In this document: positions 26,213-33,755 of the stretch, piece by piece
How the letters are laid out: each line of letters begins with the position of its first letter
Numbering within the stretch: position 1 is the first letter of the stretch
Source: Streptomyces venezuelae
GTDB taxonomy: Bacteria; Actinomycetota; Actinomycetes; Streptomycetales; Streptomycetaceae
DNA length: 64,000 bases
NCBI RefSeq assembly: GCF_008642355.1
Contig: NZ_CP029193.1
Span: 5,418,001 to 5,482,000 of the forward strand
Direction of reading: 5' to 3'
Translations under genes and position numbers: made by a program
Notes under the pieces: model-generated
Databases searched by the model: none
Told to the model about the DNA's origin: nothing
The model's input: the letters and a program-made list of their open reading frames with translations, nothing else

Positions 26213-26931
26213 GAGGCGCGCTCCCAGCCGCGCTTCGGGCGCCGGTTCGCGAGCTCCCGCGGGTCCCGGGCGCGGTAGACGACGTACGGCCTGAAGACGT
26301 ACTTGAGGGGCGCGCTGACGACATGCGCGAGCCGCGAGAACGGGATCAGCGCGAACAGCGCGAAGCCGAAGACGATGTGCAGCTTGAAGGCGAGGGGCGC
26401 GGCGCCCATCAGCTCGTGGTCGGGCTGGAGCGTGAACAGGCTGCGGAACCAGACGGAGATGCCTTCGCGGTAGTTGTAGTCGACCGCTCCGGAGGAGTTC
26501 AGGACGGTCGCGAGGAGGCCGAGCAGCATCGCCCCGAGCAGCACCGTGTACATCAGGTGGTCACTGCGGAGAGTGGCTTTGCGGACGGCGGGCACCGTGA
26601 AGCGCCGGTACACGAGGATGCCGATGCCGAGGGCCGCCGCGACGCCCGCGACGGCGCCGGTGGAGACCGCCATCAGGTGGTACGTGTGGTCGCTGACGCC
26701 CATCGCGTCGGTCCAGCTGTCCGGGACGACGAGGCCCACGACGTGCCCGAGCACCACGAACACCATCCCGAAGTGGAAGAGCGGCGAGCCGATGCGCAGC
26801 AGCCGCGACTCCTGCAGCTGCGAGGAGTGCGTGGTCAGGCCGAACCGGTCGTAGCGGGCCCGCCAGACCAGGCCCGCGATGAGGAGGGTGACGGCGACGT
26901 AGGGCATGACGCCCCACAGGAGGAGGTCCAT
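26209..26931 (-). CDS. narI: Respiratory nitrate reductase gamma subunit (cytochrome b)
   Basis: A 240-residue integral membrane subunit with five predicted helices that takes electrons from menaquinol and passes them to NarH. Candidate haem ligands are His in PLFHFGMVFVVLGHVVG (about 53 and 63) and in the late helix FKLHIVFGFALFALIPFSRLAHV (about 186 and 204). It begins MDLLLWGVMPYVAVT, typical of the family. ATG at 26931 overlaps the narJ stop by 1 nt (TGATG). Confidence 0.95.
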   Translation of the reverse strand: MDLLLWGVMPYVAVTLLIAGLVWRARYDRFGLTTHSSQLQESRLLRIGSPLFHFGMVFVVLGHVVGLVVPDSWTDAMGVSDHTYHLMAVSTGAVAGVAAALGIGILVYRRFTVPAVRKATLRSDHLMYTVLLGAMLLGLLATVLNSSGAVDYNYREGISVWFRSLFTLQPDHELMGAAPLAFKLHIVFGFALFALIPFSRLAHVVSAPLKYVFRPYVVYRARDPRELANRRPKRGWERAS

Positions 26932-27587
26932 CAGGCAGGGGTCCTTTCCTGGGCGGCGGATTGCCGGGCGGCGGTTTCCCGGGGGTCGGGAACGGTGGGC
27001 CAGGGGAGGTCCACGCCGGGGCCGAAGGGTTCGAGTCCGACGGTCTCGCAGGGCGGCCCGCCGCGGGCCAGCGCCTTCGCCTCGGCGCGCGTCTTCGGAG
27101 AGGGCCCGGGGAGCGTCCCGCAGACCGCTTCGAGCACGCGCGCGTAGGGGCTGTCCGCGTCGGTGACGGCGAGGCGCAGCAGTTCGAGTCCGGCCCGGTG
27201 CTCCTCCAGGAGGGCGGTGCCCGCCTCCTCCTCGCGGGCGGCGAACTCCAGCAGCACCGGGAGGAAGTCCGGCAGCTCCGGGGAGGCGAACTCCAGGCCG
27301 TGCTCGCGGTACACCTGCTTGACGCGCACCAGGGAGAGACCGCGGTTGCGGGTGTCGCCGTCCGACCACCAGGTGAGGTACAGACAGCGGCGGTTGCGGG
27401 TGTCGAAGACGTCCGTGTAGTGCGCGGCGAGGTCCAGGGGCCGTCGCGCACGCGCGTGGGCGATGAATTCCCGCAGCAGCGGGTGGCCGGTCGCTTCGTG
27501 GAGGCGGTCCAGATCCGCGTACAGCCGCTCGTCCGGGTACTGCAGGAGCCGCCCGGCGACGAGGCGGACGACGGCGCCGGGGGTCAT
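26931..27587 (-). CDS. narJ: Nitrate reductase molybdenum cofactor assembly chaperone
   Basis: A 218-residue NarJ/TorD-family chaperone needed to insert the Mo cofactor into NarG; it is not part of the final enzyme. Family features: LLQYPDERLYADL near the start and YTDVFDTRNRRCLYLTWWSDGDTRNRG in the middle, then LPDFLPVLLEFAA. The C-terminal 50 residues are Pro/Ala/Glu-rich and probably disordered. It overlaps narH by 4 nt and narI by 1 nt. Confidence 0.95.
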   Translation of the reverse strand: MTPGAVVRLVAGRLLQYPDERLYADLDRLHEATGHPLLREFIAHARARRPLDLAAHYTDVFDTRNRRCLYLTWWSDGDTRNRGLSLVRVKQVYREHGLEFASPELPDFLPVLLEFAAREEEAGTALLEEHRAGLELLRLAVTDADSPYARVLEAVCGTLPGPSPKTRAEAKALARGGPPCETVGLEPFGPGVDLPWPTVPDPRETAARQSAAQERTPA

Positions 27588-29140
27588 ACGGTCCTCCGGG
27601 TGGGGCCGAGGTTGAGCATGACGCGCTCCTTGGAGACGGTGTCCGGGCTGTCGGCGACCGGGCAGCCGTCGTCGAGCGGGTGCGTCTCCGCGAGGGCGTC
27701 CGCGTCGGCACGGGCGGCGGTCGGGACCACGTACCGGTCCTCGTACTTGGCGATCGCCAGGAGCCGGAACATGTCCTCCATCTCCTGGCCGGTGAGGCCG
27801 ACCGCCGCGGCGATGGACTCGTCACGCTCCTCCCCGAGGTTGATGCGGCGCATGTACGCGCGCATGGCGGCCATCCGGCGCAGCACCGCCTCCACGGCGT
27901 AGGTGTCGCCCGCGGTGAGCAGCGCGGCGAGGTACTCCACCGGGATGCGCAGCGCGTCGATCGCTCCGAAGAGGTTGCCCGCGTCCTCCCCGTCCCGGCC
28001 CGCGGCGGCCACCGCCTCGACCACGGGGGACAGCGGCGGCACGTACCAGACCATCGGCATGGTGCGGTACTCCGGGTGCAGCGGCAGCGCGACCTGGTAC
28101 GTCCTGATGAGGTCGTACACGGGGGAGCGGCGGGCCGCGTCGAGCCACTCGTCGGTGATGCCCGAGGCACGCGCGGCGGCCACGACCGCCGGGTCGTCCG
28201 GATCGAGAAAGCACTCCAACTGGGCTGAGTAGAGGTCCTGTTCGTCCTCCACGGCGGCGGCCTCGGCGACCTTGTCGGCGTCGTACAGCATGACGCCGAG
28301 GTAGCGCATGCGTCCGACGCAGGTCTCCGAGCAGATGGTCGGCATCCCGGCCTCCACGCGCGGGAAGCAGAAGGTGCACTTCTCCGCCTTGCCGGTGGCG
28401 TGGTTGAAGTAGACCTTCTTGTAGGGGCAGCCGGTCACGCACATGCGCCAGCCGCGGCACTGGTCCTGGTCGACGAGGACGATGCCGTCCTCCACGCGCT
28501 TGTACATCGCTCCGGAGGGGCACGACGAGACGCACGCGGGGTTGAGGCAGTGCTCGCAGATCCGCGGCAGGTAGAACATGAAGCTCTGCTCGAACTCGAA
28601 GCGGATCTTCTCGCCCACCTCGTCGCGGACCTTCTCGACCAGCGGGTCCCCGGGCCCGTGCTCCGGGGCGCCGCCCAGGTTGTCGTCCCAGTTGGGGCCC
28701 CACTCGATGGTGCCGATGGGCTCGCCCGTCACCTGCGAGACGGGCTTGGCGACGGGCATGTCGTCGCCCGCCGGGGCGTCGGTGAGGTTCTTGTACTCGT
28801 ACGTCCACGGCTGGTAGTAGTCCGAGAGTTCCGGCAGCTCGGGGTTGGCGAAGATCTGGCCGAGCCGCTTGAGGCGCCCTCCGGCCCTCAGCCGCAGCCG
28901 TCCGGACCTCGTCCGCTCCCAGCCGCCCTTCCACCGCTCCTGGTCCTCCCAGCGGCGCGGATAGCCCTGTCCCGGGAGCGTCTCGACGTTGTTGAACCAG
29001 ACGTACTCGGTGCCCTTGCGGTTCGTCCACGCCTGCTTGCACGTGACCGAGCACGTGTGGCAGCCGATGCACTTGTCGAGGTTCATGACCATGGCGACCT
29101 GGGTCATGACGCGTCCGATGGTGACTCCGTCACGGGACAT
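27584..29140 (-). CDS. narH: Respiratory nitrate reductase beta subunit (Fe-S)
   Basis: A 518-residue electron-transfer subunit holding four Fe-S clusters. Cys groups: CIGCHTCSVTC (about 24-34), CEHCLNPACVSSCP, CRGWRMCVTGC (the Trp at the second position marks the 3Fe-4S cluster) and CTFCFPRVEAG with CSETC. It bridges NarI haem and the NarG Mo site on the cytoplasmic face. The ATG at 29140 overlaps the narG stop by 1 nt and has AGGAGG 13 nt upstream. A second in-frame ATG at 29107 (MTQVAMVMN) is the start used by many homologues and is possible. Confidence 0.94.
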   Translation of the reverse strand: MSRDGVTIGRVMTQVAMVMNLDKCIGCHTCSVTCKQAWTNRKGTEYVWFNNVETLPGQGYPRRWEDQERWKGGWERTRSGRLRLRAGGRLKRLGQIFANPELPELSDYYQPWTYEYKNLTDAPAGDDMPVAKPVSQVTGEPIGTIEWGPNWDDNLGGAPEHGPGDPLVEKVRDEVGEKIRFEFEQSFMFYLPRICEHCLNPACVSSCPSGAMYKRVEDGIVLVDQDQCRGWRMCVTGCPYKKVYFNHATGKAEKCTFCFPRVEAGMPTICSETCVGRMRYLGVMLYDADKVAEAAAVEDEQDLYSAQLECFLDPDDPAVVAAARASGITDEWLDAARRSPVYDLIRTYQVALPLHPEYRTMPMVWYVPPLSPVVEAVAAAGRDGEDAGNLFGAIDALRIPVEYLAALLTAGDTYAVEAVLRRMAAMRAYMRRINLGEERDESIAAAVGLTGQEMEDMFRLLAIAKYEDRYVVPTAARADADALAETHPLDDGCPVADSPDTVSKERVMLNLGPTRRTV

Positions 29141-32100
29141 CAGTAGGAGACCTCCTGGTCGCGGCGGCGGATGACCGTCACCTCGTCACGCTGGTTGCCC
29201 GTCGGGCCCAGGTAGTTGAACGCCCACGTCAACTGGGCGTAGCCGCCCACCAGGTGGGTGGGTTTGAGCATGATCCGGGTGAGGGAGTTGTGGATGCCGC
29301 CGCGGCGGCCCGTCCTCTCCGTCTTCGGGACGCCGACGGTCCGCTCCTGGGCGTGGTTCATGTAGACCGTCCCCGGAGGCATCTTGTGGGACACGATCGC
29401 GCGGGCCGTGACGACGCCGTTGCGGTTCACGGCCTCGATCCACTCGTTGTCCTTCACGCCGATGGCGTCCGCGTCCTGCGGGGACATCCACACCGTCTGT
29501 CCGCCGCGGCCGAGCGTCATCATGTAGAGGTTGTCCTGGTACTGGGAGTGGATCGCCCACTTGTTGTGCGGAGTCAGGAACCGCACGGCGACCTCGCGGC
29601 CGTCCTTGCCGTCCGTCCGGGAGCCCAACTCGGGCTCTCCGTAGAGGCGGTGCATGTTCAGCGGCGGCTTGTAGACGGGCAGCGCCTCGCCGACCTCGTG
29701 GATCCAGTCGTGGTCGAGGAAGAAGTGCTGGCGCCCGGTGAGGGTGTGCCACGGCTTCAGGTGCTCGGTGTTGACGGTGAACGCGGTGTAGCGGCGCCCT
29801 CCGGACTCGCTGCCCGACCACTCGGGCGACGTGATGACCGGCACCGGGCGGGCCTGGGTGTCCGCGAACGTGATCCGCTTGCCCTCCGCCTCGGCGGCCA
29901 GGTGCGCCATCTCCGTGCCGACGCGCCTCTCCAGCGTCTGGAAGCCCTGGGTGGCCAGGCGGCCGTTGGACGTCCCGGAGAGCGACAGGATGGCCTCACA
30001 GGCCCGCTGGGCGGTGTCCAGGCGGGGCCTGCCGTCCGCGGGGCCGCCGCGCACGGTGCCGTTCTTCTCCTTCAGGTACGCGACTTCCTCGGCGACGTCG
30101 AACGTGACCGCCTTCGTGGTGACACCCAGCTCGTCGACGAGCGGGCCGAGCGCGGCGAACTTCTCCCCGACCGCTCCGTAGTCGCGCTCCACGACGGCCA
30201 GGTTGTACATCGTGCGCCCCGGGACGGGCTCACACTCGCCCTTGGACCAGTCGAGCGCCACCCCGCCGGGCTGCGCCATCTCACCGCCCGGGGTGTCGTG
30301 CTGCAGCGCCGTGGCGACCAGGTCGCGGCGCACGCCCAGGTGTTCGCCCGCCAGCTCGCCGAACCGTCGGGCGACGGCGAGGAACGCGTCGTAGTCGGTG
30401 CGCGCCTGCCAGGGCGGGTCCACGGCCGGGGTGAAGGCGTGCAGGAAGGGATGCATGTCCGTGGAGGACAGGTCGTGCTTCTCGTACCAGGTGGCGGCCG
30501 GCAGGACGACGTCGGAGAGCAGTGTCGTGGACGTCATCCGGAAGTCGAGGCAGAGCAGCAGGTCGAGCTTCCCCTCGACGTCCTCGGAGTGCCACTTCAC
30601 GTCGCGGGGCGCGCAACGCGGCCCGTCGTCGGGGAGGTTGGAGTGCGTGCCGAGCAAGTGCTTCAGGAAGTACTCGTTGCCCTTGGAGGACGAGCCGAGG
30701 AGGTTCGCCCGCCATACGTTGAGCACGCGCGGCCAGTTGCCGGGCGCGTCGGGGTCCTCGCCCGCGAAGCCCAGGGTGCCCTCCTTCAGCTCCCGCACGG
30801 CGTCGGTCACGGGGTCCTCGGAGGCCCCCAGGTCCAGCGGGTTGCGGTCGAAGGTCGGGTAGGACGGCATCCAGCCCATGCGTGCGGACGCGGCGAGGCA
30901 GTCGGCGCCCGTCATCCCCTCGAAACGGCCCTCTCCCAGAGGGGACGCGAGGGACTCGGCGGGAAGGGTGTCGTAGCGCCACTGGTCGGTGTGCAGATAG
31001 AACCAGCCCGCGCCGATCATGTGCCGGGGCGGACGCGCCCAGTCGGACGCGCTCGCGAGCGTCGCCCAGCCGGTCACCGGACGGCATTTTTCCTGTCCTA
31101 CGTAGTGCCCCCAGCCGCCGCCGTTGCGCCCCTGGCAGCCGGTGAGCGTGAGCAACGCCAGGAACGCCCGGTAGGTGGTCTCCGCGTGGAACCAGTGGTT
31201 GGTCCCCGCGCCCATGAGGATCATGCAGCGCCCTTGGGACGCCTCCGCCGTGTCGGCGAATTCGCGCGCCACGCGCGTGGCCTGCGCCGCCGGCACGGAC
31301 GTGAGGGTCTCCTGCCAGGCGGGCGTGCCGGGCTGGGAGGCGTCTTCGTAGGAGGCGGGCCACTCGCCGGGCAGTCCCGCGCGCGGGACCCCGTACTGGG
31401 CGAGCATCAGGTCGTGGACGGTGGTGACGAGCCGCCCGCCGACGCGGCGCACGGGAACTCCGCGGCGTACGACACCGCCGTCGCCGTGAGCACCCTCTTC
31501 GAAGCGGGGCAGCACGATCTCCGCGGCATCCTCGCCGTACAGCGTGAGCCGGGGCACGGTGTCGCCGAGGTCGAGGTTCCAGTCCGGGGTGTCGGACGCG
31601 CCCCAGCGGTGGCCGAGCGTGCCGTTCGGGACGGTCGGCTCCCCCGTCGCGTCGTCGATCAGAACGGTCTTCCACCGGGCGTTCTCGGTCTCCGCGGCCG
31701 TCCCGCCGAGGTCCGCCGCGGTGAGGAACTTGTGCGGCACGAGGCCCTGGTCGGTCTCCTGGAGCGTGACGAGGAAAGGCAGATCCGTATAGCGGCGTAC
31801 GTAATCCTGGAAGAACGGCGTCTGCCGTTCGACGAAGAACTCCTTCAGGATCACGTGCCCCATCGCGAGGGCGAGCGCGCCGTCCGTTCCGGGGTGCGGG
31901 TGCATCCATTCGTCGGCGAACTTCGTGTTGTCCGCGAAATCCGGCGACACGGTGACGACTTTCTGCCCGCGATAGCGCGCCTCCGCCATCCAGTGCGCGT
32001 CCGGAGTCCGCGTCACCGGCACATTGGAACCCCACATCATCAAATACGCGGCATCCCACCAGTCACCCGACTCCGGTACGTCGGTCTGGTCGCCGAAGAC

Positions 32101-32817
32101 CTGCGGCGAGGCGACGGGGAGATCCGCGTACCAGTCGTAGAAGGACAGCATCGGCGCACCGATGAGGGAGTGGAAACGGGCCCCGGCGGCGTGCGACGCC
32201 ATCGACATCGCGGGAATGGGGGAGAACCCCGCGACACGGTCCGGGCCGTGCTCCTTGATGGTGTGCACGTGCGCCGCCGCCACGATCTCGACGGCCTCGT
32301 CCCAACTCGCCCGCACCAGACCGCCCTTGCCGCGCGCCCGCTGGTACCGCCGGCGGCGCTCGGGATCGCCCTGGATGTCGGCCCACGCGAGCACGGGGTC
32401 CTTCAGCCGCGCCTTGGCCTCCCGGTACATCTCCAGAAGCACTCCGCGCACGTGCGGATACCGCACGCGCGTGGGCGAGTACGTGTACCAGGAGAAAGAG
32501 GCTCCGCGCGGACATCCGCGGGGTTCGTATTCGGGACGGTCGGGGCCGACGCTCGGATAATCCGTGGCCTGCGTCTCCCATGTGATGATGCCGTCCTTGA
32601 CGTACACCTTCCAGCGGCACGATCCCGTGCAGTTCACCCCGTGCGTGGAATACACGACTTTGTCGTGGCTCCAACGGTCACGGTAGAAGGCCTCTCCGTC
32701 CCGGCCCCCGGTGTGCTGGACCCGGTGCAGATCCTCGGAGGTCTCCGCGGTCCGGGTGAAGAAACTCCCGGCCTTCACGAGCGACTCAGCGATGTCTTTC
32801 CTCTGCTGCAACGTCAC
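29140..32817 (-). CDS. narG: Respiratory nitrate reductase alpha subunit (Mo-bisMGD)
   Basis: A 1225-residue catalytic subunit that reduces nitrate to nitrite. The N-terminal Fe-S ligands are in STHGVNCTGSCRWKVYVK with a later Cys in RGCPRGASF, matching the His-Cys3 cluster of NarG. The Mo ligand region SFYDWYADLPVASPQVFGDQTDVPE has the conserved Asp. The length is normal for the family. The start is uncertain: GTG at 32817 is used here, but TTG at 32811 has better spacing from AGGAG (8 nt) and GTG at 32853 is also in frame. It heads the operon narG-H-J-I-radical SAM-hemG, all joined by 1-4 nt overlaps. Confidence 0.94.
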   Translation of the reverse strand: MTLQQRKDIAESLVKAGSFFTRTAETSEDLHRVQHTGGRDGEAFYRDRWSHDKVVYSTHGVNCTGSCRWKVYVKDGIITWETQATDYPSVGPDRPEYEPRGCPRGASFSWYTYSPTRVRYPHVRGVLLEMYREAKARLKDPVLAWADIQGDPERRRRYQRARGKGGLVRASWDEAVEIVAAAHVHTIKEHGPDRVAGFSPIPAMSMASHAAGARFHSLIGAPMLSFYDWYADLPVASPQVFGDQTDVPESGDWWDAAYLMMWGSNVPVTRTPDAHWMAEARYRGQKVVTVSPDFADNTKFADEWMHPHPGTDGALALAMGHVILKEFFVERQTPFFQDYVRRYTDLPFLVTLQETDQGLVPHKFLTAADLGGTAAETENARWKTVLIDDATGEPTVPNGTLGHRWGASDTPDWNLDLGDTVPRLTLYGEDAAEIVLPRFEEGAHGDGGVVRRGVPVRRVGGRLVTTVHDLMLAQYGVPRAGLPGEWPASYEDASQPGTPAWQETLTSVPAAQATRVAREFADTAEASQGRCMILMGAGTNHWFHAETTYRAFLALLTLTGCQGRNGGGWGHYVGQEKCRPVTGWATLASASDWARPPRHMIGAGWFYLHTDQWRYDTLPAESLASPLGEGRFEGMTGADCLAASARMGWMPSYPTFDRNPLDLGASEDPVTDAVRELKEGTLGFAGEDPDAPGNWPRVLNVWRANLLGSSSKGNEYFLKHLLGTHSNLPDDGPRCAPRDVKWHSEDVEGKLDLLLCLDFRMTSTTLLSDVVLPAATWYEKHDLSSTDMHPFLHAFTPAVDPPWQARTDYDAFLAVARRFGELAGEHLGVRRDLVATALQHDTPGGEMAQPGGVALDWSKGECEPVPGRTMYNLAVVERDYGAVGEKFAALGPLVDELGVTTKAVTFDVAEEVAYLKEKNGTVRGGPADGRPRLDTAQRACEAILSLSGTSNGRLATQGFQTLERRVGTEMAHLAAEAEGKRITFADTQARPVPVITSPEWSGSESGGRRYTAFTVNTEHLKPWHTLTGRQHFFLDHDWIHEVGEALPVYKPPLNMHRLYGEPELGSRTDGKDGREVAVRFLTPHNKWAIHSQYQDNLYMMTLGRGGQTVWMSPQDADAIGVKDNEWIEAVNRNGVVTARAIVSHKMPPGTVYMNHAQERTVGVPKTERTGRRGGIHNSLTRIMLKPTHLVGGYAQLTWAFNYLGPTGNQRDEVTVIRRRDQEVSY

Positions 32818-32970
32818 ATCTCCTGGCCGTCCCGAAGAAAAGGCCGCACACACGTGCCGCCTGCAACGACCCTAAGCCTGGCGGGGGTTGGGACCCCGGG
32901 GACCAAAGTCCCGTGAAGGGGTGACCTCTTTCCGGAAATATTGGGGCCGTGTGCTGCGAAGCTGGGACGC

Positions 32971-33738
32971 ATGGGTAGGAAGAAGCGGGGCGCGCTCCGT
33001 TCGTGGCTGCCGAACCAGCACGGCGCGTGGGCGATGCTCGCGGTGCCGTTCACGGTGGGCGTGTTCCTCGGTCACGGTCCGGGCGAAGGCCCCCGGTGGG
33101 CCCATCTGCCGCTGTTCGCCGCCTGGTTGACGGGGTACGTCACCGCCTTCCACGCCCAGCAGTGGCTCCGTCTCCGCCGCCTCTCCCGCAATCCGAGAGC
33201 CCCGCGCCGCCACGTGCGCCCCGCCGTCGCCTCGGCCGCGGTCTCCGCGGTGTGCGGGGTGCCGCTCCTGTTCGCGTACCCCTGGCTGCTGCTCGCGGCC
33301 GCCTGCGCCGCCCCCTTCGTGGCCGTCAACACCTGGTACGCGTGGCGCAACGACGAGCGGGCCCTGCTGAACGGCCTGGCCGCCGTGGTCCCTGCCTGCG
33401 GCATGCTCCTCGTCACGCTGCGGATGGGCGGCGGCGAGCTCTCCGAGGGCTGGCGTCCCGCCCTCGCCTGTCTGCTGTTCTTCGCGGGCACGGTCCCGTA
33501 CGTGAAGACGATGATCCGCGAGCGCGACTCACGCGCGTACTACCGGGCGTCGGTGACGTACCACGCCGTCGCCGTGCCCGTCGCGTACGTGCTCGGCCCC
33601 TGGCTCGCGCTTCCGTTCACGGCCTACCTGGTGCGGGCGGCGGTGCTGCCGGGCAAGGGCCTCAAGGTGCCGGTGGTCGGGGCGGTGGAGGTCATGGGCG
33701 CGGTGCTGCTGCTCGCCGCGCTCCTGGTGATGTTCTGA
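32971..33738 (+). CDS. YwiC-like membrane protein
   Basis: A 255-residue polytopic membrane protein with about eight helices and the family N-terminal motif LPNQHGAWAMLAVPF. Bacillus YwiC is also encoded beside narGHJI, and this gene is divergent from narG across 153 bp, so a role linked to nitrate respiration is suggested by repeated neighbourhood; no activity is known. The ATG at 32971 (MGRKKRG, a positive-inside start) is preferred to an in-frame TTG at 32941. Confidence 0.84.
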   Translation: MGRKKRGALRSWLPNQHGAWAMLAVPFTVGVFLGHGPGEGPRWAHLPLFAAWLTGYVTAFHAQQWLRLRRLSRNPRAPRRHVRPAVASAAVSAVCGVPLLFAYPWLLLAAACAAPFVAVNTWYAWRNDERALLNGLAAVVPACGMLLVTLRMGGGELSEGWRPALACLLFFAGTVPYVKTMIRERDSRAYYRASVTYHAVAVPVAYVLGPWLALPFTAYLVRAAVLPGKGLKVPVVGAVEVMGAVLLLAALLVMF

Positions 33739-33755
33739 GGGCCGTCACAGCACCC

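Noticed and set aside
29254..32916. 1220-codon plus-strand open frame across narG
   Set aside because: An antisense shadow caused by high GC content. NarG on the minus strand has all family motifs and normal length.
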